Shown one piece after another: positions 1 to 9,123 of a stretch of DNA of 64,000 nucleotides. The position numbers and the translations under genes were made by a program. The notes below the pieces were generated by a model that saw nothing but the letters and a program-made list of their open reading frames with translations, ran no database searches and was not told where the DNA came from. Numbering within the stretch: the first letter of the stretch is position 1; every line of letters starts with the position of its first letter. The stretch is from Methylobacterium sp. E-045 (GTDB lineage: Bacteria; Pseudomonadota; Alphaproteobacteria; Rhizobiales; Beijerinckiaceae). Location of the stretch: the NCBI RefSeq assembly GCF_022829685.1, contig NZ_JAKSYE010000063.1:62001-126000 (forward strand). The letters run 5' to 3'.

Positions 1-618
1 CAGGGCATCGATGATGAGGAGATCGAGGCCGTGGAGCCGCGCCTTGGCCGCCTCCGGCATCAGGCTCACGTCGGGCGCATAGGCCGCCGGCCCGAAGCGG
101 AAGCCGTGGGCGGACTCGGCGCCGTGCTCCATGCCGAAGGCGACCGCCTCGATCGTACCGCCCTCACCCCGTATCGTGACCGGCTCGCCGGCCACGAGAT
201 CGTTCAGGTCGAGGATCGGCGGGTAGGCGCTGCCGGGCGGCGTCTCGAAGCAATAGCCGAAGCGGAGCGTGAGCAGGGCCCGCGTCTCGGCGTCGGCATA
301 GACCGGGATGCGCCGGTGCATGTGGATCACCAGGGGCCGCACGTCGTCGATGCCGTGGGTGTGGTCGGCATGGGCATGGGTGTACAGCACCGCGTCGAGG
401 CGGCTCACCCCCGCCGTCAGCAATTGCTCGCGCAGATCGGGCGAGGTGTCCACGAGGAGGCTGGTGGCGCCCGCCTCCCCTCGCCGCTCCACGAGGATCG
501 AGCAGCGCCGCCGCCGGTTCCTGGCATCGGCCGGGTCGCAGGCACCCCAGCCGTAGCCCACCCGGGGAACGCCGCCGGACGAGCCGCAGCCGAGGATCGT
601 CAGCGTCAGAGAACCCAT
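1..618 (-). CDS. MBL-fold metallo-hydrolase (PhnP-like), 3' end cut by the window
   Basis: Metallo-beta-lactamase-fold hydrolase of the PhnP / phosphodiesterase-like group. The protein opens with MGSLTLTILGCGSSGGVPRV and carries the zinc signature THAHADHTHGID near residues 90-101, with Asp and His ligands in the usual order. A second conserved stretch, FGMEHG, supplies a further histidine. 206 codons are visible; the C-terminus lies beyond position 1. The ATG at 618 is preceded by GGGAGGTG, a good ribosome binding site. It follows tatD on the same strand after about 40 bases, the usual arrangement in Rhizobiales, and is probably cotranscribed with metG-tatD. The substrate cannot be read from sequence; a phosphodiester or cyclic nucleotide ester is the family norm. 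Confidence 0.9.
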   Translation of the reverse strand, partial: MGSLTLTILGCGSSGGVPRVGYGWGACDPADARNRRRRCSILVERRGEAGATSLLVDTSPDLREQLLTAGVSRLDAVLYTHAHADHTHGIDDVRPLVIHMHRRIPVYADAETRALLTLRFGYCFETPPGSAYPPILDLNDLVAGEPVTIRGEGGTIEAVAFGMEHGAESAHGFRFGPAAYAPDVSLMPEAAKARLHGLDLLIIDAL

Positions 619-661
619 CCGCACCTCCCGGTCCGTTGGTATCGAAAGGGGCGGGCGCCTG

Positions 662-1459
662 TCACGCCCCGCGGCCGCCGGATAGCGTCGCCTTGTCGAA
701 CAGGCGGTGGAAATTCGCCGTCGTCAGGCTCGCGAAGGCCGCGAATTCCATGTCCAGGGTCTTGGCCAGGGAGCGGGCGGTGTCGGCGGTATAGGCCGGC
801 TCGTTGCTGCGTCCGCGATGCGGCTCGGGCGCCAGGAACGGCGCGTCGGTCTCCACCAGGATGCGGTCGCGGGGGACGGCGAGGGCGATGTCGCGCAGCT
901 CGTGCGAGCGCCGGAAGGTGACGATGCCCGAGAACGAGATCGACAGGCCGAGTTCGATCCCGACCTCGGCCAGGCGCCGGCCGGAGGAGAAGCAGTGCAG
1001 AACCGCTTTGAACGCCCCGCGCTTCATCTCGTCGACGAGCACCGCCTCCATGTGGTCATCGGCATCGCGGGCATGGATGACGAGGGGGAGGCCGGTCTCG
1101 CGGGAGGCTGCGATATGCCGGCGGAACACCCGCTCCTGCACCGCTTCCGGGGCGGCGTCCTCGTAATGGTAGTCGAGCCCCGCCTCGCCGATGCCGATGC
1201 AGCGCGGATGGTGGGTGAGGGCGACGATGGCGTCCGTGGGCACGTCGGGTTCGTCCCCTGCCCCGTTCGGATGGGTCCCCACCGTGTGCCAGATCTGCGG
1301 ATGAGCCTCGGACAGGGCCTCGTAGACCCGTGCCTTGGCGACCCGCGTCGAGATGGTGAGCATCCCCGTCACGCCCGCCGCCTCGGCACGGGCGATCACG
1401 CCGGGGAGATCCTCGGCAAAATTCGGGAAGTCGAGATGGCAGTGGCTATCGACCAGCAT
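662..1459 (-). CDS. tatD: TatD family metal-dependent hydrolase (DNase)
   Basis: Metal-dependent hydrolase with an amidohydrolase TIM barrel, 265 residues, the normal TatD length. Visible metal-site motifs in order: DSHCHLDF at residues 4-11, GEAGLDYHY, VIHARDAD, LHCFSSG and VETDAPFL. Family members act as 3'-5' exo- or endodeoxyribonucleases; the cellular role is quality control or DNA repair and is not specified by sequence. The start is the ATG at 1459, directly before LVDSHCH; the open frame extends further upstream but without family similarity. It lies 41 bases downstream of metG, and this pairing is common in proteobacteria. Confidence 0.95.
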   Translation of the reverse strand: MLVDSHCHLDFPNFAEDLPGVIARAEAAGVTGMLTISTRVAKARVYEALSEAHPQIWHTVGTHPNGAGDEPDVPTDAIVALTHHPRCIGIGEAGLDYHYEDAAPEAVQERVFRRHIAASRETGLPLVIHARDADDHMEAVLVDEMKRGAFKAVLHCFSSGRRLAEVGIELGLSISFSGIVTFRRSHELRDIALAVPRDRILVETDAPFLAPEPHRGRSNEPAYTADTARSLAKTLDMEFAAFASLTTANFHRLFDKATLSGGRGA

Positions 1460-1500
1460 GGACAAAGCTCGGGATTCTTGTTGACTCTGCGGACACCGCC

Positions 1501-3126
1501 TCAGGCGGCGGGACTCTCCGGCTCGACGAAGCGCGGGAACAGCCCGCTCGGCGCCGGGAGCGCCGTGCCCGGCACCAGCCGGCCCCCCTCCCCGATATCG
1601 GCGAGTTGCCGCCTGTCGGCGGGCACGGCCAGGAGGTCGAGGAGCTTCCCGCCCGAATCCGGCATGAAGGGCTGCACCAGGATGCCGATGGCGCGCAGGG
1701 TCTCGGCCACCACGTAGAGGGACGCGGCCATGCGGGCCGGGTCGGTCTTGCGCAGGACCCAGGGCTTCTGAGCGTCGAAATAGCGGTCGGAGGCCGTCAC
1801 CACGGCCCAGATGTCGGCGAGCGCCGTGTGGAGGGCGAGCTTGTTCATCGCCACCCGCACCGAGGCCGGCAGGGCGTCGGCGAGCGCCAGGAGTGCCCGG
1901 TCGTCCTCCGTGAACGCGCCGTGCTCGGGGACGAGGCCGCCGCAATTCTTGGCGATCATGGAGAGCGAGCGCTGGGCGAGGTTGCCGAGCCCGTTGGAGA
2001 GATCCGCCGTGTAGCGGGTGATGATGGCCTCGTGGCTGTAATTGCCGTCGCCGCCGAAGGGCACTTCGCGCAGGACGAACTGGCGCAAAGCATCGACCCC
2101 GTAGGTCGCGATGAGGTCCATCGGATCGACCACGTTGCCGAGGGACTTCGACATCTTCTCGCCCTTGGAGAGCAGGAAGCCATGGCCGAAGACGCGCTTC
2201 GGGAGCGGCAGGCCCGCCGACATCAGGAAGGCCGGCCAGTACACCGCGTGGAAGCGCACGATGTCCTTGCCGATGACGTGCAGATCCATCGGCCAGAACT
2301 TGTTTCGGCGATCGGACTCGTCGGGGAAGCCCGTGACGGTGAGGTAGTTCGTCAGAGCGTCGACCCAGACATACATGACGTGGTCCGGGTGACCCGGCAC
2401 CGGCACGCCCCAGTCGAAATTGGTGCGGCTCACCGACAGGTCCTTGAGGCCGGAGCGGACGAAGCTCGCCACCTCGTTGCGCCGCGTCTCGGGACCGATG
2501 AAGTCGGGCTGGGCCTCGTAGAGGGCGAGCAGCCGATCCTGGTAGGCGGAGAGACGGAACAGGAAATTCTCCTCCTCCATCCAGGTCACGGCCGTGCCGG
2601 TCTCCCGCGCGCGGCGCGTCCCGTCTGGGGCGGTCTCGGTCTCGTCCTCGTTGTAATAGGCCTCGTCGCGCACCGAGTACCAGCCGGCGTATTTCGACAG
2701 GTAGATGTCGCCGTTGGCCTCCATGCGCCGCCAGAGTTCCTGGGCGGCGGCATAATGGTCGGGCTCCGTGGTGCGGATGAAGCGGTCGTGGCTGCAGTTC
2801 AGCGCCTCGGCCATGGCCTTGAAGCGCGCGGCCATGTCGTCGACCAGGGCCTTCGGGCCGATGCCGGCCCTGGACGCGGTCTGCTGGATCTTGAGCCCGT
2901 GCTCGTCGGTGCCGGTGGAGAACAGCACGTCGTAGCCGTCGAGACGCTTGAACCGCGCAATTGCGTCGGTGGCGATCACCTCATAGGCGTGGCCGATATG
3001 CGGCGCGCCGTTGGGATAGGAGATCGCCGTGCTGATGCCGAAGGACTTGGCATCGGAACCGACGGTCTCGTTGTCGGAACCGGACGTCTTGGCAATGGAT
3101 GGGCTGGGCCCTGACTCGTTGGCCAT
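1501..3126 (-). CDS. metG: Methionine--tRNA ligase
   Basis: Class I aminoacyl-tRNA synthetase charging tRNA-Met. The HIGH motif appears as PHIGHAY about 40 residues in, and the KMSKS loop as KMSKSLGN around residue 325. The anticodon-binding alpha-helical domain follows. At 541 residues it lacks the C-terminal dimerisation (tRNA-binding) domain of E. coli MetG, as in the short bacterial MetG type. The first 28 or so residues are Ser/Ser-Asp rich and unlike the family, so an internal start near the conserved region is possible; the ATG at 3126 is the longest choice. Flanked by holB upstream and tatD downstream on the same strand. Confidence 0.96.
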   Translation of the reverse strand: MANESGPSPSIAKTSGSDNETVGSDAKSFGISTAISYPNGAPHIGHAYEVIATDAIARFKRLDGYDVLFSTGTDEHGLKIQQTASRAGIGPKALVDDMAARFKAMAEALNCSHDRFIRTTEPDHYAAAQELWRRMEANGDIYLSKYAGWYSVRDEAYYNEDETETAPDGTRRARETGTAVTWMEEENFLFRLSAYQDRLLALYEAQPDFIGPETRRNEVASFVRSGLKDLSVSRTNFDWGVPVPGHPDHVMYVWVDALTNYLTVTGFPDESDRRNKFWPMDLHVIGKDIVRFHAVYWPAFLMSAGLPLPKRVFGHGFLLSKGEKMSKSLGNVVDPMDLIATYGVDALRQFVLREVPFGGDGNYSHEAIITRYTADLSNGLGNLAQRSLSMIAKNCGGLVPEHGAFTEDDRALLALADALPASVRVAMNKLALHTALADIWAVVTASDRYFDAQKPWVLRKTDPARMAASLYVVAETLRAIGILVQPFMPDSGGKLLDLLAVPADRRQLADIGEGGRLVPGTALPAPSGLFPRFVEPESPAA

Positions 3127-3179
3127 CGCGTCGAAATACCCTCGGATACGCGGTTCATCGGATCACAGGACGAGCCTGC

Positions 3180-4244
3180 TCATGTCCCGGCGCGCACGGC
3201 CCCCGCGAGATCGCCGAACAGCGAGAGGATCAGCGGCCGCCTGTCGAGATTGTAGGTCGCGGCCTCCCGGGCGGCGCGGGCGATCTTGTCACACACCTCC
3301 ACCAGGGCCGCAAGGCGAGCGGGGGGCTCGTGGCGGCGGCGGTCCAGTTCCGACGAGACGAAGCGGAACACCGTGTCGAGGCTCGCGGCGAAATGCTCGT
3401 CCGCGTCGCGCCCCGAGAGCTTCTCGGCGAGCGCCAGGATGCGGCACCAGTCGGGATGGTCGAGGCGCGACAGCAGGGTCTCCATCTCGCCGACGAGGCC
3501 CGACGTCGCCGGGTCGAGCATGGCGAAGCCCTGCGCCACCGAGCCCTCGGACAGGGCGGCGGCGCGGGCCAGGGCCTCCGGGTCGGGCCGCACGAAGGGG
3601 GGAGGGAAGCTGTCCAGCACCCGAGCCACCTCCCCCTCCCCCAGGGGCCGCAGGTTGAGGGCGCGGCAGCGCGAACGGATCGTCGGCAGCAGCCGCCCCG
3701 GCGCGTGGCTGACGATGAGGAACAGACAGCGGGGCGGCGGCTCCTCCACCATCTTGAGGAGGGCATTGGCGCTGTTGGCGTTGAGGTCCTCGGCGCTGTC
3801 GACGATGCAGATGCGGTAGCCGTCATTGCCCGCCGTCGAGCCGAACAGGTCGAGGGCGTGGCGGGCGGCATCCACCGAGATCTTGGTGGCGAGCGTCTTG
3901 GCAGTGTGCGGCCGCGTCCGGCGCAGGGCCACGAGGTTGGGATGCGACAGGGCCGCCACCTGTCGGGCCGCCGGATGCGTGGGATCGACGGCCAGGGTGT
4001 CCGGGACGCGGCCGGAGCGCGGGTTGGCGATGAGCCAGCGCGCCACCCGGTAGGCCAGGGTCGCCTTGCCGATGCCGCGCGGGCCGCCGATGAGCCAGGC
4101 ATGGTGCAGGCGGCCCGAACCGATCCCCTCGATGAAGGCGGCCTCCGCCTCCGCATGGCCGACGAGGCCGGCCTGCTCGCGCGGGCGGGGGATGTCGGCG
4201 AGGTCGCCGGGCTCGACGTCCTCCGGCGCGCGTTCAGGCCGCAT
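3180..4244 (-). CDS. holB: DNA polymerase III subunit delta'
   Basis: Clamp-loader subunit of the replicative polymerase; 354 residues. The AAA+ core shows GGPRGIGKATLAYRVA (Walker A) and the sequence DSAEDLNANSANALLKMVEEPP, in shortened form SANALLKMVEEPP, typical of delta'/gamma clamp loaders. The start chosen is the ATG at 4244 (MRPERAPEDVEPG), which overlaps the end of tmk by 11 bases; the frame stays open further upstream inside tmk, but only with arginine-rich shadow sequence. The tmk-holB-metG-tatD order is conserved in alphaproteobacteria and implies cotranscription. Confidence 0.95.
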   Translation of the reverse strand: MRPERAPEDVEPGDLADIPRPREQAGLVGHAEAEAAFIEGIGSGRLHHAWLIGGPRGIGKATLAYRVARWLIANPRSGRVPDTLAVDPTHPAARQVAALSHPNLVALRRTRPHTAKTLATKISVDAARHALDLFGSTAGNDGYRICIVDSAEDLNANSANALLKMVEEPPPRCLFLIVSHAPGRLLPTIRSRCRALNLRPLGEGEVARVLDSFPPPFVRPDPEALARAAALSEGSVAQGFAMLDPATSGLVGEMETLLSRLDHPDWCRILALAEKLSGRDADEHFAASLDTVFRFVSSELDRRRHEPPARLAALVEVCDKIARAAREAATYNLDRRPLILSLFGDLAGAVRAGT

Positions 4245-4938
4245 CGTCGGCGGCCTCCGGGCCGGACAGAAGGCCGGGCAGGCGGGCGGCGAGGGCGGCC
4301 GCGATCGCCGCCTCCACCGCATCGGGGGAGAGACCGGCATCGATGACGATGCAGCGCTCCGGTTCCTCCGCCGCAATGGTGAGAAACGCCTGCCGCAGGC
4401 GGGTGTGGAAGCCGAGCGCCTCCGCCTCGAACCGGTCGGCCGCCTCCCCCTCCCCGGCCCGGGCCTTCGCCCTGGCGAGGCCGATGGCGGGGTCGAGGTC
4501 GAGGATCAGGGTGAGGTCGGGCGTCATATCCCCGACGACCACCCGCTCCAGGGTCGAGAGCAGGGCGGAATCGAGGCCGCCCGCCGCCCCCTGATAGGCA
4601 CGGGTCGAATCCGAGAAGCGGTCGCACAGGACGGTCTCGCCGCGGGCGAGGGCCGGGCGGATCAGCGTGTCGAGATGGTCGATGCGGGCGGCGGAGAACA
4701 GGAGTGCCTCGGCGAAGGGACCGTGCCGCTTCACCGTGCCGGCCAGCAGTGCCTCACGGATCGCCTCGGCCTTGGCCGAGCCACCGGGCTCGCGCGTCGT
4801 CACCACCGGGACGGAGGAACGACCGCGCAGGCGCGCGGCCAGGCGGCCGATCTGGGTCGACTTCCCGGCCCCCTCCCCGCCCTCGAACGTGATGAACGCC
4901 CCGCTCCGCCCAACCTGCCCGCGGTTTCGGTCGGTCAC
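4234..4938 (-). CDS. tmk: Thymidylate kinase
   Basis: Phosphorylates dTMP to dTDP in the dTTP pathway. 234 residues. The P-loop is FEGGEGAGKST near residue 18; TTREPGG is the DRX/dTMP-binding segment, and DRFSDSTRAYQG contains the conserved dTMP-contact region. The start is a GTG at 4938 whose GTGA overlaps the stop codon of the upstream carboxypeptidase, a sign of translational coupling. Its 3' end overlaps holB. Confidence 0.95.
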   Translation of the reverse strand: MTDRNRGQVGRSGAFITFEGGEGAGKSTQIGRLAARLRGRSSVPVVTTREPGGSAKAEAIREALLAGTVKRHGPFAEALLFSAARIDHLDTLIRPALARGETVLCDRFSDSTRAYQGAAGGLDSALLSTLERVVVGDMTPDLTLILDLDPAIGLARAKARAGEGEAADRFEAEALGFHTRLRQAFLTIAAEEPERCIVIDAGLSPDAVEAAIAAALAARLPGLLSGPEAADDAA

Positions 4939-6188
4939 GATTTGGCGCCGGCCTTGTCACCCACGCCAGCCTTGTCGAAGGCGCGGCGGAACAGTCCGGT
5001 CCCGACCTCCCAGGCCCCGTCGAGGGCACGCTGCGGGATCGTGCCGGCCGCCACGTCCTCCCCGGCATAGACCGGCAGGTCGAGGGCCTGGGTGTCGCCA
5101 CGGGTGATGCGCAGGCGGCCGACCTCCCGGCCCTGCTCCACCGGCGCGGTCAGCGGGCCCTGATAGACGACGCGGGCGCTGATGCGATCGCCATTGCCCC
5201 GGGGCAGGAGCACCCGGACCGGTTTCTTGGCCACCAGGGGAACGCTGCCCTGTGCCCCGCCGAAGACGGAGGCATCGGCCACGGTCTCGCCGCTGGCGAA
5301 GATCTGGCGCGGCTCGAAGGCGCGAAACCCCCATTCCACCAGCTTGCGGGATTCGGCGGCGCGGTCGCGCGCCGTCTTGAGGCCGCTCACCACCATGATG
5401 AGGCGCTGGCCGTTCTGCACCGCCGAGCCGGTGAGGCCGTAGCCCGATTCCTCGAGATATCCGGTCTTGAGGCCATCGGCGCCGATATCGAGGGTGAGGA
5501 GCGGATTACGGTTCTGCTGCTTGATCTTGTTCCAGGTGAATTCGCGCTCGGAGAAGATCTTGTACAGGTCGGGATAGGTGTCGATGATGTGGATCGCCAG
5601 CTTGGCGAGGTCGCGCGCGGTGACCTTCTGGTCCGGCGCGGAATAGCCGGTGGCGTTGCGGAAGGTGGAGCGCGTCAGGCCGATTTCACGCGCCCGCGCC
5701 GTCATCATCCGCCCGAAATTCTCCTCCGAGCCGGCGATGCCCTCGCCGATGGCGATGGCCGCGTCATTGCCCGATTGCACGATCAGGCCGCGCAGCAGGT
5801 CGGACAGCTTGATGCGGCTGTTGAGCTGGGCGAACATCGAGGAGCCGCCTCCCCCGGCGCCGCCCCGGCGCCAGGCGTCCTCGGTGATCTGGAATTCGCT
5901 GTCCATGCTGAGCCGGCCCTGCCGGATCTCGTTGAACACAATCTCCGTGGTCATCAGCTTGGCCATGCTGGCCGGCGAGAACAGCTCGTCGGCCCCCTTC
6001 TCGAACAGCACGGAGCCCGAATCCGCATCGATCAGGATGGCGTGGGGGGCGGCCGTCTGGAAGCTCTGGGCAAGGGCGGGCAGCGCCGCGAACCAGCCGA
6101 TCGCCGACAGGCTCAAGCCGGCCAGTCCGGCCCGAAACCCGGCGGCCAGATTCGTCCGGTTCGTCGTCGCACGCATCGTTCGCCTCAT
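4935..6188 (-). CDS. D-alanyl-D-alanine carboxypeptidase (PBP5/DacF-like)
   Basis: Penicillin-binding D,D-carboxypeptidase of the S11 family that trims the terminal D-Ala of peptidoglycan pentapeptides in the periplasm. All three active-site motifs are present: SxxK in SPASMAKLMT, SxN in VQSGNDAA and KTG in DGLKTGYLEESG. A C-terminal PBP5-type beta domain follows, and the last ~25 residues could form the amphipathic membrane anchor. An N-terminal signal peptide (hydrophobic run ending ALPALAQ) is clear. Start taken as ATG 6188 (MRRTMRATTN), with ATG 6176 an alternative; the frame is open to 6365 but that part has no signal-peptide character. Coupled to tmk by overlap. Confidence 0.93.
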   Translation of the reverse strand: MRRTMRATTNRTNLAAGFRAGLAGLSLSAIGWFAALPALAQSFQTAAPHAILIDADSGSVLFEKGADELFSPASMAKLMTTEIVFNEIRQGRLSMDSEFQITEDAWRRGGAGGGGSSMFAQLNSRIKLSDLLRGLIVQSGNDAAIAIGEGIAGSEENFGRMMTARAREIGLTRSTFRNATGYSAPDQKVTARDLAKLAIHIIDTYPDLYKIFSEREFTWNKIKQQNRNPLLTLDIGADGLKTGYLEESGYGLTGSAVQNGQRLIMVVSGLKTARDRAAESRKLVEWGFRAFEPRQIFASGETVADASVFGGAQGSVPLVAKKPVRVLLPRGNGDRISARVVYQGPLTAPVEQGREVGRLRITRGDTQALDLPVYAGEDVAAGTIPQRALDGAWEVGTGLFRRAFDKAGVGDKAGAKS

Positions 6189-6371
6189 GCCCGTCGACCC
6201 CGAGGCTTGGCTGATAAGCCCGGTCCGTTCTCGCCCTTGCGAGATGATACAGGGGATTCCCGGCGAAATCGAACGCAACTTTGGCGACGATATCGCAGCG
6301 CGGTGGACGACATGACGCCGCGGGGCCGTATCCTTCGTCGAGACACAGCCGCCGGTCTCCACCACCCGCGA

Positions 6372-7802
6372 TCAGTTCACCTCGGCGATGCGCGAGCGGC
6401 GCGCCTGGATAAACTTCGCGGCAGCGGCGGCGACGACCGGGGCGGGCGACTTGCCCCGCCCGGCCCGGGCGCCGGCGATCTGGGAGCCGGCCGGGGGCAC
6501 GGAGAGCTTGGCGACGCTGGCCTTGGCCGTTCCCAGCGGGCCCGTGGGCAGCGGAGCCGGGCGCAGGTTCGCCACCGCGGCATGGCCCGTCGCCGAGCGT
6601 GCCGGCGCCGTGGCGCTCGCGGTCTTCGCGACCTGGCCGCGCGAGGGAGCGGGGGCGGCGGCCATCTTCTGCGGTGCCGCCGGAACCGGCGACTGGGCGA
6701 GTTTCGTCCTGGGAGCGGACGTGCCCAGCCTGGCCTGGAGCGTCGTCGCCTCCTTGTGCGACGGGGCACCGGGCTTGGATGCCTGGGCCTGGGCGGGGCC
6801 GGCGCTCGAGGCGAGGCGCGTCGGTGCCGGGGGGAAGGACCCCCTCGTCTTCGGCCCGGCATTCGGTCCGGCATGGGCCATCTGCAGGGCAGGAGCGGGG
6901 CGATCCGGCATGGTCGGCCGGAAGCCGTGCGACCGGGACGCGGTGGGCTGCAGGGCCGCCGGCACGGCGACGCTGGAGCCGCCCGCCACCAGGACCGGCG
7001 CGGGCCGGACGGGACGCGGCGCGGGGGCGGCGTCGTCCTCGTCAGGGGCCGGCTTGAAGGCCAGGGCGGGACGTTGCGCGCGCGACAGACGCTCCGGCTC
7101 GGCATCGGGTCCGAGATCGGCCATCATCACCGGCGAGCCGCCGCCGACACGGGCGGGCGCGCCGTCGGTGCGCAGGGTTGCCATCAGCTTGCGGTCGTCG
7201 CTGCCGGCGGTGGACGCCTTGCCGACATACTCCACCCGCACCTTGGCGGTGCCGCTGCGATGGAATTCCAGGGCCTGGGCCACCTCCTCGGATACGTCCA
7301 TGAGGCGGTTGGCGTGATAGGGGCCGCGATCGTTGACGCGCACGATCATCGAATGGCGGTTGGCGAGGTTGGTCACCCGCACATAGCTCGGCAGCGGCAG
7401 GGTCGGGTGAGCGGCTGCGATGGAATGGCGGTCGAACACCTCGCCATTGGCCGTCATCCGGCCGTGGAACGCGCTGCCGTACCAGGATGCCAGGCCCTCG
7501 CGGACATAGCCCTTGGCGTCGTCGCGGGGCACATAGGTGCGGCCCGCCACCACGTAGGGCTTTCCCGAGAAGCGGCGGCCGCCGCCCTTCGGAATCGTGT
7601 CGCCCTCGTTGTAGAGGCGCGGGCTCGCCTTCACGCCGTATTTCGGATCGTAGGACGATCCGGAAGCGCCGGCCGGGCCGGCGAGTTTCTGGGTGTTCTG
7701 CGCGCAATTCGCGGTGGTCAGTGCCACCACGGACACGGCGAGGAGGCGCAACAGCGGTACGCCCGCCATTGGAGCCGATCCGGCCTTCGTCGAACGCGCC
7801 AT
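6372..7802 (-). CDS. rlpA: RlpA-like septal ring lytic transglycosylase lipoprotein
   Basis: Exported lipoprotein: hydrophobic signal followed by lipobox TANC around residues 30-33. The double-psi beta-barrel domain lies at about residues 100-190, with the RlpA hallmarks GLASWYG, NGEVFD, AAAHPTLPLPSYVRVTNL and VRVNDRGPY, including both catalytic-site aspartates. RlpA of this type cleaves denuded glycan strands during division. The remaining ~280 residues are Ala/Pro-rich low complexity, and no SPOR domain can be seen, unlike the Pseudomonas enzyme. Septal targeting would need another partner. The ATG at 7802 heads the run rlpA-dac-tmk-holB-metG-tatD. Confidence 0.88.
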   Translation of the reverse strand: MARSTKAGSAPMAGVPLLRLLAVSVVALTTANCAQNTQKLAGPAGASGSSYDPKYGVKASPRLYNEGDTIPKGGGRRFSGKPYVVAGRTYVPRDDAKGYVREGLASWYGSAFHGRMTANGEVFDRHSIAAAHPTLPLPSYVRVTNLANRHSMIVRVNDRGPYHANRLMDVSEEVAQALEFHRSGTAKVRVEYVGKASTAGSDDRKLMATLRTDGAPARVGGGSPVMMADLGPDAEPERLSRAQRPALAFKPAPDEDDAAPAPRPVRPAPVLVAGGSSVAVPAALQPTASRSHGFRPTMPDRPAPALQMAHAGPNAGPKTRGSFPPAPTRLASSAGPAQAQASKPGAPSHKEATTLQARLGTSAPRTKLAQSPVPAAPQKMAAAPAPSRGQVAKTASATAPARSATGHAAVANLRPAPLPTGPLGTAKASVAKLSVPPAGSQIAGARAGRGKSPAPVVAAAAAKFIQARRSRIAEVN

Positions 7803-8159
7803 ACCGAACCGCCCAGCACTCTGCGCTCTCGAAACACCATCCGGGGCCGAGGAACGGAAGAGCGATCCGGTCCGGCCGTCGAAGACCGTCCCGAAAGAGC
7901 GGGCTTCGATTGCACAGACAATTGTCGGGTTGACGTAAAGGAAACCTGAACGCTGCTGATGGGGCCCCGATCCGCCGCCGATCCCTCGTCCGATGAATGA
8001 GAGGGTATCGCTATCGCGCTGTGAAACTGACGGAAATCATGGTTTCGAGGATGTGGATATCCTGCTCCGGACGCATCCGTCCGACCCATCGGGCGACGCC
8101 GTCACGGGCGGATGTACCAGGTGAGAAGTGACGTGTAAGCCGTGATCAAGAAACAGTTT
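7803..8159. other. Intergenic region upstream of rlpA
   Basis: No credible gene on either strand. It must hold the promoter of the rlpA operon. A perfect 10-base palindrome GACAATTGTC sits at 7917-7926, about 115 bases upstream of the rlpA start, and could be an operator; no consensus -35/-10 pair is convincing. The hairpin at 8160-8190 closes the region. Confidence 0.5.
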
Positions 8160-8190
8160 TCTCCTGTCGACGATCGATGTCGACAGGAGA
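8160..8190. repeat. Perfect inverted repeat downstream of the parA-RHH pair
   Basis: Arms TCTCCTGTCGAC at 8160-8171 and GTCGACAGGAGA at 8179-8190 pair perfectly over 12 bases around a 7-base GATCGAT loop. It starts 5 bases past the stop codon of the RHH gene (minus strand). The transcript strand lacks a U-run after the stem (AAAAC follows), so it may stabilise the mRNA 3' end, act as a Rho-assisted terminator, or be a protein-binding site (for example for the RHH protein). Confidence 0.7.
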
Positions 8191-8195
8191 GGGCT

Positions 8196-8501
8196 TCAGC
8201 GGTGGTTCGTCTCGTTCAGCCGCTCGATCGGCATGGTCCCCCGCTGTTTGAACAGGAGGTCGAGGGCTTCGAGCATGAGCGCGTGCATCTTGGTGCGCTC
8301 GGTATGGGCGAGGTCGCGGAGCTGGTCGTAGACCGGCGGCTCCAGATAGACCGACATCTGCCGGGCGCGCTCCTTCAGGGTGCTCGGTGTCTTGCGGACC
8401 GGTACGTGGCCCGTATCGAGCTGGACGATGTCGGCGCTCCTGGCTGGGGAAGCGGCTCCCGCGACGATGGAAGCGAGGCTCGGCCTAGGCGGCTTTGGCA
8501 T
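8196..8501 (-). CDS. Ribbon-helix-helix partner of ParA
   Basis: 101-residue basic protein. The C-terminal half has a ribbon-helix-helix pattern: a short strand RQMSVYLEPPV followed by two helices (YDQLRDLAHTERTKMHALMLEALDLLF, here shown as YDQLRDLAHTERT then KMHALMLEALDLLF). The N-terminal ~50 residues look unstructured, typical of ParA-binding partners. The start ATG at 8501 lies inside the 3' end of parA (17-base overlap), so the two are translationally coupled. By analogy with small plasmid centromere-binding proteins it could bind DNA and stimulate the ParA ATPase; the cargo is unknown. The hairpin at 8160-8190 is a candidate target. Confidence 0.8.
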   Translation of the reverse strand: MPKPPRPSLASIVAGAASPARSADIVQLDTGHVPVRKTPSTLKERARQMSVYLEPPVYDQLRDLAHTERTKMHALMLEALDLLFKQRGTMPIERLNETNHR

Positions 8502-9123
8502 GCTTGACGACCTGCATCCTCTTCTCGATCCACGTCCAGAGCCTGCGCACTTCGCCGGCGGCCTGGCCCTTGGGGTTGAATTCGGTGACACCCTGACCGA
8601 CGCCGATCGCGTCCTGATGGTCGGTGCGCGCGACGATGTTCACGTCCGGCAGGATACCCAGTACGGCGAGGCCGTCGGCCGCGTCGCGGATCCGGTAGGA
8701 GCGCGGCGGGGTCTGGTTCAGGACGAAGGCGAACTTCTTCTCCAGGCGGTAGATGGCGGCCAGGGTCGGCTTGAACGCGCGCAGGTCGGCCGGGGTGGGG
8801 CGGCAGGGGATGATGCAGAGATCGGCCGCGCGGATCGCCGAGAGCGTTCCGGTGGAATCCACGCCCGGCGTATCGATGAAGACGTAATCGTAGGAGGATT
8901 CGCGCAGCTGGGCCATGACGGCCTCGATCTGCGACGCATCGATCTGCGCGACTTCCGGGCCGTCCGCCGTGCGGTGGTCGAGCCAGTCGCTGATCGTCGC
9001 CTGACGATCCATTTCCAGGATGCAGACCGACAGGCCGCGCTCCTGCGCCGCGACGGCCAGTGAGATGCACAGCGTGCTCTTCCCACTCCCCCCCTTCTGG
9101 GTGACGAAGGTGATGGCTTTCAT
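8485..9123 (-). CDS. ParA-family ATPase (orphan, chromosomal)
   Basis: 212-residue ParA/MinD-superfamily ATPase with the deviant Walker A KGGSGKST at residues 10-17, switch I-like EMDRQATISDW and Walker B FIDTPG. It has no N-terminal HTH, so it belongs to the small ParA type that positions plasmids, chemoreceptor clusters or other cargo on the nucleoid. It is not the chromosomal parA, which sits beside parB and gidA/gidB; here the only neighbour is an RHH protein. A CtrA box lies 165 bases upstream of the ATG, suggesting cell-cycle control. Confidence 0.9.
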   Translation of the reverse strand: MKAITFVTQKGGSGKSTLCISLAVAAQERGLSVCILEMDRQATISDWLDHRTADGPEVAQIDASQIEAVMAQLRESSYDYVFIDTPGVDSTGTLSAIRAADLCIIPCRPTPADLRAFKPTLAAIYRLEKKFAFVLNQTPPRSYRIRDAADGLAVLGILPDVNIVARTDHQDAIGVGQGVTEFNPKGQAAGEVRRLWTWIEKRMQVVKHAKAA

